Origin: Holophagaceae bacterium UBA1801
GTDB taxonomy: Bacteria; Acidobacteriota; Holophagae; Holophagales; Holophagaceae
Reading direction: 5' to 3'
Length of the DNA stretch: 5,708 nucleotides
NCBI GenBank assembly: GCA_002319925.1
Contig: DCFP01000026.1
Span: 1-5,708 of the forward strand
This document shows positions 1 through 5,301 of this stretch, piece by piece. Every line of letters begins with the position of its first letter. Within the stretch, counting starts at the first letter, position 1. The translations under genes and the position numbers were made by a program. The notes under the pieces were generated by a model that was not told the DNA's origin, made no database searches, and saw only the letters and a list, made by a program, of their open reading frames with translations.

Positions 1-1382
1 AGTTCCGGGACGAGATCCGGCCCCGCTTCGGCCTCATGCGCGGCCGGGAGTTCATCATGAAGGACGCCTACTCCTTCTGCGTGGATGACGCCGACGCCGA
101 CCGCGAGTACTGGGTGATGTTCAACTGCTACAAGCGCATCTTCAGCCGCCTGGGCGTGAAATTCCGGCCTGTGGAAGCCGACAGCGGCGCCATCGGCGGC
201 AGCTTCACCCACGAGTTCCACGTGCTGGCGGGCTCTGGCGAGGATGCCATCCTGGCTTGCAACAACTGTGAGTACACCTCCAACGCCGAGAAGACCGAGG
301 CGCCGGTGGTTCCTGGCAAGGACCACGGACCGGCCTTCGAACTGAAGAAGGACCACTTCTGCACCCCCGGCGTCGTGGGCCAGGTGGAGCAGGCCGCCGG
401 CATGAAGGACGCTGAGCACAACGGCATGCCCATCACCCAGACCAGCAAGTTCTTCCTCTACCAGTGCACGTTCGCGGACGAATCCACGAAACTGGTGGGC
501 GCGATCCTGCGCGGCGATCACGAGGTGAACCCCGTCAAGGTGAAGAATTTCATCGGCGCCATGGCCATCGAAATGATGCCCCTGGAAGAGGCCGAGACCT
601 TCACGGGCGCCAAGTCTGGCTTCATGGGTCCCGTGGGGCTGAAGAACGTCTCGTTCCTGGTGGACAAGAGCCTCGAAGGCCAGGTGAACCTCACCTGCGG
701 CGCGAACCGCACGGACTACCACCACTTCGGGCTGGATCCCAAGCGCGACCTGCCGGGCTGCATCTTCGCCGATATCCGCATGGCCGTGGAAGGGGACACC
801 TGTACACGCTGCGCCGCAGGCGGACCCGCGGGCACGTACGAGGCCTTCCGCGGCATCGAAGTGGGTCAGGTCTTCAAGCTGGGCACCAAGTACTCGAAGT
901 CCATGGGCTGCACCTACCTGGCCGAAGACCAGCAGGAGAAGCCCATGGTCATGGGCTGCTACGGCATCGGCGTCACCCGCACCGTGGCCGCGGCCATCGA
1001 GCAGAACTACGATGCCGACGGCATCATCTGGCCCTGGCCCATCGCGCCGTACCACATCCATCTCCTAAACCTGGACCCCGGCAACGCCGAGGTGAACGAG
1101 ATGTCCTGCCGCCTCGAGAAGGAACTGGAGGCTGCCGGTTTCGAGGTGCTCCACGACGACCGCGAGGGCATGAGCCCCGGCGCCAAGTTCAAGGACGCCG
1201 ACCTGCTGGGCTTCCCCCTCCGCGCCATGGTGGGCTCCAAGGGCCTCAAGGAAGGCCTGGTGGAGATCCGCGACCGCCGCACCAAGGAGACCCGCAAGTT
1301 CAAGCCCGAGCACATGGTCGCAGAGGCTAAGATGGCCAGGGATCGTATCCTGTTGGAGCTGGAGGAAGCAGGCGGGAGGTAG
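1..1382 (+). CDS. proS: Prolyl-tRNA synthetase, bacterial type with editing insertion (5' truncated by window)
   Basis: Class II aminoacyl-tRNA synthetase that charges tRNA-Pro with proline in the cytoplasm. The frame is open from base 3; about 110 N-terminal residues, including motif 1, lie outside the window, leaving 459 residues. The visible part opens with motif 2 (FRDEIRP, then GREFIMKDAYSF, fragment residues 1-26). A GAIGGS-THEFHVLA segment (about 62-76) follows, then a Cys-x2-Cys pair (86, 89). The inserted YbaK-like editing domain that clears mischarged Ala-tRNA-Pro spans roughly 120-215 and includes RGDHEVN (about 170-176). The catalytic core resumes with RGIEVGQVFKLGTKYS and class II motif 3 (GCYGIGVTR, 318-326). 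The HGTP anticodon-binding domain starts near WPIAPYHI (about 345) and runs to about 445. A second Cys-x2-Cys (267, 270) lies in the usual GDxCxxC segment. The gene appears intact to its TAG stop. The downstream gene starts 2 bp later, so the two are almost certainly co-transcribed. Confidence 0.98.
   Translation, partial: FRDEIRPRFGLMRGREFIMKDAYSFCVDDADADREYWVMFNCYKRIFSRLGVKFRPVEADSGAIGGSFTHEFHVLAGSGEDAILACNNCEYTSNAEKTEAPVVPGKDHGPAFELKKDHFCTPGVVGQVEQAAGMKDAEHNGMPITQTSKFFLYQCTFADESTKLVGAILRGDHEVNPVKVKNFIGAMAIEMMPLEEAETFTGAKSGFMGPVGLKNVSFLVDKSLEGQVNLTCGANRTDYHHFGLDPKRDLPGCIFADIRMAVEGDTCTRCAAGGPAGTYEAFRGIEVGQVFKLGTKYSKSMGCTYLAEDQQEKPMVMGCYGIGVTRTVAAAIEQNYDADGIIWPWPIAPYHIHLLNLDPGNAEVNEMSCRLEKELEAAGFEVLHDDREGMSPGAKFKDADLLGFPLRAMVGSKGLKEGLVEIRDRRTKETRKFKPEHMVAEAKMARDRILLELEEAGGR
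1374..1380 (+). promoter_or_regulatory. Shine-Dalgarno for the 1385 gene, overlapping the proS stop
   Basis: GGGAGGT lies 4 bases before the GTG at 1385, and its last base is the first base of the proS TAG stop. This near-ideal site supports the GTG start and suggests ribosomes finishing proS can reinitiate on the next gene. Confidence 0.7.
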
Positions 1383-1384
1383 CA

Positions 1385-1858
1385 GTGCCAGAGGGTCCGG
1401 TCTATCTGACCACGTTCATCGAAGGGGTGCTGGTGCACGGCACGAGCACCCCCTTCGTGCTGCTGGTGCCGACCCCTCACTCGCCCCATCGCGGTCTGCT
1501 GATGCCGCCCCACGTGCCATGGTCGCCGGGCTTCCTGCCACCTGCCCTGCTGCAATCCCAGATCGATCAGGGGTGGAAGATCCCCTTCCGCTTCGTGGAT
1601 GCGTCGAAACTGCCCGTGGTCTTCGATGAGCGCACCAGCCGCCTGCCCACCCCCTGGCTATTGAGGCTCGAAGGCCTCGAAGGCCAGCAGCGCCTCTACT
1701 TGACCCACCTCCTGCGCACCAAGGTCGCGGACGATCACCTGCCGCCCCCGCCCGACGGCGGGCAGTGGGTGAGCGAGAAGGCCCTGGGCACCATGGACCT
1801 CATTCCAGGCGTCCGCAGGCTCTGCCAGGCCGCCATTCTGGCCATCAAAGAGCTTTAG
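1385..1858 (+). CDS. Uncharacterised 157-aa protein, possible degenerate Nudix-fold domain
   Basis: I do not recognise this as a named family. The GTG start is chosen because it sits at good spacing from GGGAGGT and 2 bp after the proS stop. There is no signal peptide or membrane segment, so it is probably cytoplasmic. The order of elements resembles a Nudix domain: an N-terminal strand (TTFIEGVLVHG, 9-19), a strand FVLLVPTP (24-31), a segment at 39-63 (LMPPHVP...ALLQSQIDQG) where a Nudix box would lie, a strand QQRLYLTHLLRT (101-112), QWVSEKAL (127-134) like the Nudix tail W-x-x-x-E-E-L, and a closing helix from IPGVRRL (140-146). The Nudix signature itself (GG before the helix, RExxEE within it) is absent, so if the fold is right the protein is probably not a standard Nudix hydrolase. 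That assignment is inference from pattern only. It is Pro-rich (LPPPPDGG near 119-126). Likely translated with proS; a role in tRNA or translation is possible but not shown. Confidence 0.75.
   Translation: MPEGPVYLTTFIEGVLVHGTSTPFVLLVPTPHSPHRGLLMPPHVPWSPGFLPPALLQSQIDQGWKIPFRFVDASKLPVVFDERTSRLPTPWLLRLEGLEGQQRLYLTHLLRTKVADDHLPPPPDGGQWVSEKALGTMDLIPGVRRLCQAAILAIKEL
1420..1457 (+). other. Strong hairpin early in the 1385 gene
   Basis: Bases 1420-1431 pair with 1445-1457 over 12 base pairs, with one bulged C. Inside the loop a second stem GTGC/GCAC (1433-1436 with 1440-1443) closes a 3-base loop. The structure lies 35 bases into the coding region, and no T-tract follows, so it is not a classic terminator. 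It may be a chance effect of the coding sequence. Confidence 0.5.
1667..1684 (+). repeat. Tandem 9-bp duplication (CTCGAAGGC x2)
   Basis: Two adjacent identical copies of CTCGAAGGC encode the repeated Leu-Glu-Gly pairs in LEGLEG (residues 95-100) of the small protein. It is in frame and adds three residues, as expected of a small slippage event. Confidence 0.8.
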
Positions 1859-1865
1859 CGCTGGA

Positions 1866-3344
1866 TTAGAGAATCGGCCTCAAAGGCATGGCCTTCCACA
1901 GCCGGAGGTTGTGGCGTTTGATCAGTGGCGCGAAAGAATCCGGGTCATCCTTTGCGGGGTCCCAACTGTTTTCCGATGCCATGTCCCGCTCGATGGCCGC
2001 CTCCACTTGGGCCGCCACCTTGTCGTTGGTCACCAAGGCTCCCACCTCCGTGTTCAGGTTGGCCGAACGGGGATCCAGGTTGAAGGTGCCGATGAAGAGG
2101 GTCTTGCCATCCACCACCAGCGTTTTCGCATGGAGGGAGAAAATGGGAACCGTCTTTCCGGATTCGCGGCGCTGATCCATCAGCTCTTTCTTGATGGCTG
2201 GATCCGGCTTGAACTCCGTCACCTGAACGCCCATCTTGAGCAGTTTCTGGCGCTGCTTCTGATAGCCGCTGAAAGCCTGCAGATTGTCCGTGGAGGCCAG
2301 GGAGTTCGTGCTGATGCGAACCTGCACGCCCCGCTGGATCAGCTCCCTGAATATCGAAATGCCGCGGCTCGACAGGACCAGGTAAGGGGATTGAATGGTG
2401 ACGCGATGCTGGGCCTTCCGCAGCACTGCGATCAGCTCTTCCGTGAGACGCCCGCTGCCGTCCAGTCCACGGCTGTCGTTCTTGCCAGGCACGTCGCTTA
2501 GAAAGCGGATGTCATCCCAGACCAGCTCTTCCGTCAGCAGACCGAATCGCTCCGATAGATGATCGAGCGCCTCGCGCACCTCCGGCGTGAAGTTCGCGGG
2601 GTTCTGGGCATAGGCATGGAGGGAGGCATAGATCGCCTGGACCTGTTCAGGTTTCAGGCTGTGGAAGGGACCCTCCAGCAAATCCTCGACGGGAATGGCC
2701 AAGGGGCTGGACCAGAACTGCTCGAAGCTCGCCTGCACCTCGCCGACCACGGGACCCAGCAGGAGGGCGTCCCGGTCGCGGAAGTTGTAGGCCTGGTCGT
2801 GGTCGTAGTACTCGTTGGCCATGTTCCGCCCGCCCGTCACCGCCACCTGTCCGTCGATGATCAGCGTCTTGTTGTGCATGCGCTGGTTGGAGCCCTTGAA
2901 ATTCGCCAGGAGGTGGAGAATGCGCTTCGGGAAGGAGACGCCAACCTTGTGGACAGGGTTGTAGATGCGAATCTCGAAGTTGGGATGGGCCGCCAGGGCC
3001 AGCATTGCGTCCGAGGGAGCATCCATCAGCAGGTCGTCCACGAGCACCCGCACCTTCACGCCCCGGTCCGCGGCCCTCAGGAGGAGCTCGCTGGCCAGGA
3101 TTCCGATCCGGTCATTGCTCCAGATGAAGTACTGGGCGTCGATGCTCCGCGTCGCGTGCTCTCCGAGCCAGGCCCGCGCCAGGAGGGCATCCTCGCCCTT
3201 CTCCAGCACGAACAAACCGGACTTGCCGGGATGCGCACTGAACATGGACTGGGTGGTATCGGAGAGACTTGGCGATCCGGCCACGGCGACGACCGCAAGA
3301 CAGCCCAGCAGAATCACGTTTCGCAAGCGAGTGAAGAGGTTCAT
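1866..3344 (-). CDS. Phospholipase D family protein, cardiolipin synthase C-like, exported or membrane-anchored
   Basis: PLD superfamily enzyme of 492 aa with two HxKxxxxDG catalytic motifs: RMHNKTLIIDG (His157, Lys159, Asp164) and SLHAKTLVVDG (His405, Lys407, Asp412). Each is followed by the expected strand (TGGRNMANEYYD at 170-181; IGTFNLDPRS at 418-427). Length, the two-HKD layout, the TGGRN and NLDPRS blocks and the Leu/Pro-rich C-terminus (LRLWKAMPLRPIL) fit the ClsC/YmdC group (E. coli ClsC is 473 aa), which makes cardiolipin by phosphatidyl transfer between phospholipids. Another PLD-type phosphodiesterase remains possible. The start at 3344 is chosen because it gives a signal-like N-terminus: Arg6 and Arg8, a hydrophobic stretch (10-22), then AVA-G as a possible cleavage site; a lipobox reading (LLGC, Cys15) is less likely. 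GGGGAG (reverse strand, 3360-3355) lies 10 bases upstream. An in-frame ATG at 3503 would add 53 residues lacking family character and bury the signal. It converges on the 1385 gene with a 7-bp gap and diverges from the MFS gene. Confidence 0.9.
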   Translation of the reverse strand: MNLFTRLRNVILLGCLAVVAVAGSPSLSDTTQSMFSAHPGKSGLFVLEKGEDALLARAWLGEHATRSIDAQYFIWSNDRIGILASELLLRAADRGVKVRVLVDDLLMDAPSDAMLALAAHPNFEIRIYNPVHKVGVSFPKRILHLLANFKGSNQRMHNKTLIIDGQVAVTGGRNMANEYYDHDQAYNFRDRDALLLGPVVGEVQASFEQFWSSPLAIPVEDLLEGPFHSLKPEQVQAIYASLHAYAQNPANFTPEVREALDHLSERFGLLTEELVWDDIRFLSDVPGKNDSRGLDGSGRLTEELIAVLRKAQHRVTIQSPYLVLSSRGISIFRELIQRGVQVRISTNSLASTDNLQAFSGYQKQRQKLLKMGVQVTEFKPDPAIKKELMDQRRESGKTVPIFSLHAKTLVVDGKTLFIGTFNLDPRSANLNTEVGALVTNDKVAAQVEAAIERDMASENSWDPAKDDPDSFAPLIKRHNLRLWKAMPLRPIL

Positions 3345-3396
3345 TCCAGCAGAGCTCCCCGGGAGTCGAGTCGGTGGCGATGAACCATTCTGGCAG

Positions 3397-3424
3397 GGCG
3401 CGCCTCTGGATCCAGTTTTCGAAA
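3397..3424. repeat. Three consecutive perfect palindromes
   Basis: GGCGCGCC (3397-3404), CTGGATCCAG (3406-3415) and TTTCGAAA (3417-3424) are each perfectly self-complementary and separated by single bases. They lie between the divergent starts, 78 bp before the MFS start and 53 bp before the PLD start, a suitable place for operators. Function is inferred from position only. Confidence 0.6.
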
Positions 3425-3435
3425 CGGGATGACAC

Positions 3436-3458
3436 AATCGAGGCTGGGAAAATCGAGG
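3436..3458 (+). repeat. 8-bp direct repeat AATCGAGG with 15-bp period
   Basis: AATCGAGG occurs at 3436-3443 and again at 3451-3458, separated by CTGGGAA. The copies are exact and lie 43-65 bp upstream of the MFS start codon. Spaced direct repeats in this position can be binding sites for a regulator in tandem, though a 15-bp period is not a whole number of helical turns. Confidence 0.6.
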
Positions 3459-3501
3459 GATTCTCTCCTGGTCCCAGATCGCCCTGCCTGAAACGGACTC
3501 C

Positions 3502-4731
3502 ATGCCCAGTCTCTCCCATCTCCGCCATGCCTTCCGCGCGCTCCGGCACCGGAACTTCCAGCTCTTCTGGCTGGGTCAGGGCACCAGCGTCATTGGGACC
3601 TGGATGCAGACGGCCGCGCAAGCCTGGTTGTTGAACGAGCTCACTCACAAACCGCTCCTGCTGGGCTTTCTGACCGTCACGCGCTTCGGCCCGTCCCTGA
3701 TCATCGCGCCCTTCGCGGGTCTCGCGGCCGAACGCTTCCCGCGGCGCAGGGTAGTGATCCTCACCCAGACAACGAGCCTGGTCCTGGCCAGCCTGCTGGC
3801 CTGCCTCACACTGGCTGGCCTGATCCAGGTCTGGCACATCCTGCTGCTGGCCCTGCTGCAAGGCTGCGTGGATTCCGTGGACATGACGGTGCGCCAGACC
3901 TTCCAGATGGACCTGGTGGGACCCGAGGACCTGCAGAGTGCCGTCTCCCTCAATTCAGCCGCCTTCAATTCGGCGCGCATCATCGGTCCCTTCTTCGCCG
4001 GATTCCTCATCGAGTGGGTGGGCGAGGGGCTCTGCTTTGCAATCAATGCATTGAGTTATGTCGCGGTTCTGATCTCACTATTCCTCATCAGGGTCCCTGC
4101 CGCCAAGCGTGCACCATCCCGTGGTTCAGCCTTCGAGTCCATCGCCGCGGGCATGCGCTACACCTGGAACACCCCCGCCATCCGCCGCGTGATGCTGGCC
4201 GTGGCGCTGACCTCGGCCATCGGCCTTTCAGCGAACACGCTCACGCCCGCCCTGGCCACGGACATCCTGCACACGAGCGCCCAGGGCTACACGCGCTTGC
4301 TGTTGGGCGCTGGCGTCGGCGCCATCATGGGTTCTCTTTTCGCAGCGGCCATTTCCACGTCGCACCGGGCTGCGCTGGTGAACTTCCTCATGCTGTGCGG
4401 GCTGGGCATCAGCCTGATCGGGCTGAGCCAATGCCGGTCCGTGGCCTTGGCCGTGGTCTGCATGATCCTCATCGGGATCATGGCCTCGGTGCAGCTTTCC
4501 ACCAGCAACGCCTTCCTTCAGACGGCTGCGCCGCTGGATATGCGGGGCCGCGTCGTCTCGCTCTACGTGTGGATCTTCCAGGGCCTCGCACCCATCGGCG
4601 GCCTGGCCTCGGGCTGGATCGCCGACCGCTTCAACATCCCCGCCGCCATTCTCTGGGCGGGGATCATCTGCCTGGCTTCCGGCGCGGTATTCGGCGCGAC
4701 CCGCTCCGTTACACCAGATCAAACGCGCTGA
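3502..4731 (+). CDS. MFS transporter, DHA3/MFS_3-type efflux permease (EntS-like)
   Basis: Integral inner-membrane protein of 409 aa, the usual size for a 12-helix major facilitator that drives export with the proton gradient. The N-terminus (LRHRNFQLFWLGQ, 14-26, then GTWMQTAAQAWLL, 32-44) is the hallmark opening of the MFS_3 / enterobactin-exporter-like group. The cytoplasmic loop 2-3 motif appears as GLAAERFPRRRVV (73-85). Charged residues and Gln around VDSVDMTVRQTF (123-134) and the segment DMRGRVVSLY (346-355) through GGLASGWIADRF (366-377) are also typical. Hydrophobic segments run through the protein, with a central polar loop near 199-215 splitting the two halves. The substrate cannot be read from sequence; drugs, siderophores or other small molecules are the usual cargo. 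The ATG at 3502 fits the family start, but its Shine-Dalgarno is weak (GGACTCC immediately before). Its last 23 bases overlap the 3' end of ndk on the other strand. Confidence 0.93.
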   Translation: MPSLSHLRHAFRALRHRNFQLFWLGQGTSVIGTWMQTAAQAWLLNELTHKPLLLGFLTVTRFGPSLIIAPFAGLAAERFPRRRVVILTQTTSLVLASLLACLTLAGLIQVWHILLLALLQGCVDSVDMTVRQTFQMDLVGPEDLQSAVSLNSAAFNSARIIGPFFAGFLIEWVGEGLCFAINALSYVAVLISLFLIRVPAAKRAPSRGSAFESIAAGMRYTWNTPAIRRVMLAVALTSAIGLSANTLTPALATDILHTSAQGYTRLLLGAGVGAIMGSLFAAAISTSHRAALVNFLMLCGLGISLIGLSQCRSVALAVVCMILIGIMASVQLSTSNAFLQTAAPLDMRGRVVSLYVWIFQGLAPIGGLASGWIADRFNIPAAILWAGIICLASGAVFGATRSVTPDQTR

Positions 4732-5128
4732 AGAAGTAGTGCACTTCCCGCTCCGCCGTGGCGGGCGCATCGGAGCCATGGACGGCGTTCCGGGTGAGGT
4801 CGTCGCCGAACTTGCGACGGAGCGTGCCCGGTGCGGCCTTGGCGGGATCCGTGACGCCCATGATCTCGCGCCAGCGGGCGATGACGTTCTCCCCTTCGAT
4901 CACCATGAGGAGCACAGGACCCTCGAGCATGAATTCCTCCAGCTCGGGGTAGAACTTCTTCTGCACGTGCTCGATGTAGAAGCCCTTGATCAGCTCCTTG
5001 TTCAGGTGGGCCATCCGCAGACCGTGGATGGTGAAGCCCTCCCGCTCGATGGCGCTGATGATCTCGCCCACATGGCCATTCTTGATGGCATTGGGCTTGA
5101 CGATCGCGAACGTGCGTTCCAGGGTCAT
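4709..5128 (-). CDS. ndk: Nucleoside diphosphate kinase
   Basis: Cytoplasmic enzyme of 139 aa that moves the gamma phosphate from ATP to NDPs through a phosphohistidine, balancing NTP and dNTP pools. The signature is complete: TFAIVKPNAIKNG (6-18) with Lys11, the nucleotide-binding Tyr51/His54 area (FYIEHVQKKFYPELEEFM), a GPV segment at 70-72, and the active-site block RNAVHGSDAP (113-122) with catalytic His117. The usual Arg residues (ARWREIMG near 84-91 and LRRKFG at 103-108) are present, as is Glu126 after the His. The start at 5128 is supported by AAGGGGGA upstream and by family alignment; the open frame runs 44 codons further up, but those residues are not family-like. Length is within the usual 135-155 aa. 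The gene diverges from secA and converges on the MFS gene with overlap. Confidence 0.98.
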   Translation of the reverse strand: MTLERTFAIVKPNAIKNGHVGEIISAIEREGFTIHGLRMAHLNKELIKGFYIEHVQKKFYPELEEFMLEGPVLLMVIEGENVIARWREIMGVTDPAKAAPGTLRRKFGDDLTRNAVHGSDAPATAEREVHYFFSAFDLV

Positions 5129-5131
5129 GGG

Positions 5132-5139
5132 TCCCCCTT
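5132..5139 (-). promoter_or_regulatory. Shine-Dalgarno of ndk
   Basis: On the reverse strand AAGGGGGA lies 3 bases before the ATG at 5128. It differs from AAGGAGG at one position and helps fix this start over the upstream in-frame alternatives. Confidence 0.5.
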
Positions 5140-5210
5140 CGATTTTTACCAGTGTGCCGGAGGGCTGGATTAGCCTCAAGGACATGTGTCGGGAATTCTG
5201 GCGCCCTTTT

Positions 5211-5252
5211 TTTCCCATCCCAGGGCCCAGTTTGAAGCTGAGCATTGGGAAA
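5211..5252. repeat. Inverted repeat TTTCCCA ... TGGGAAA between ndk and secA
   Basis: TTTCCCA at 5211-5217 and its reverse complement TGGGAAA at 5246-5252 are separated by 28 bases. The left arm includes the end of a 7-T run (5207-5213), and the right arm overlaps the proposed secA -35 box. It could be a regulator site or chance. Confidence 0.45.
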
Positions 5253-5274
5253 TCCTCCAAATCGGCGGTACAAT
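5245..5274 (+). promoter_or_regulatory. secA: Putative sigma-70 promoter of secA
   Basis: TTGGGA (5245-5250) and TACAAT (5269-5274) form a -35/-10 pair with an 18-bp spacer. The -10 differs from TATAAT at one position; the -35 differs from TTGACA at two (G and G for A and C). Transcription would begin near 5281, giving a leader of about 20 bases before the secA ATG. No obvious long regulatory leader (such as a SecM-type arrest peptide gene) fits in so short a leader. Confidence 0.55.
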
Positions 5275-5301
5275 CGGCAGTTCGACGCGATTGGATCCAG
5301 C

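Larger units (their letters stand above)
3345..3501. promoter_or_regulatory. Divergent PLD/MFS intergenic region, operator-like
   Basis: This 157-bp spacer must carry the promoters of both the PLD gene (leftward) and the MFS gene (rightward), since both start here. I found no hexamer pair near enough to sigma-70 consensus to call on either strand. It holds three perfect palindromes placed one after another and an 8-bp direct repeat, listed separately. A shared regulator is plausible because efflux genes of this type are often controlled by a local repressor, but no regulator gene lies in the window. Confidence 0.5.

Noticed and set aside
1877..1887. GCCT-CAA-AGGC hairpin at the 1385/PLD gene junction as a terminator
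   Set aside because: Four-base-pair stem inside the PLD C-terminal codons, no T-tract on either strand.
1911..2501. 196-codon forward open frame antisense to the PLD C-terminal half
   Set aside because: Shadow of the PLD coding frame, with no recognisable motif and no Shine-Dalgarno.
2559..3383. 274-codon open frame on the forward strand opposite the PLD gene
   Set aside because: It lies antisense to a gene with both HKD motifs intact; its product is low in family character (Gly, Val, Gln, His, Glu-rich) and is a by-product of GC-rich codon use.
3345..3503. 53-codon N-terminal extension of the PLD protein from the ATG at 3503
   Set aside because: The added residues have no family similarity, would bury the signal-like segment and would fill the whole divergent promoter region.
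3112..3861. 249-codon reverse open frame spanning the PLD start, spacer and MFS start
   Set aside because: It overlaps two well-supported genes and gives a Gln/Arg/Gly-rich product without motifs.
4747..4765. CCCGC/GCGGG hairpin just after the MFS stop as a terminator
   Set aside because: Only a 5-bp stem with no T-tract, and it lies in conserved ndk codons.
5207..5213. T7 run upstream of secA as a rho-independent terminator
   Set aside because: No stable GC-rich stem directly precedes it, and it lies between divergent genes where no transcript needs to end.
5129..5260. 44-codon N-terminal extension of Ndk
   Set aside because: Ndk proteins begin a few residues before the TFAIVKP motif, and the ATG at 5128 has its own Shine-Dalgarno.
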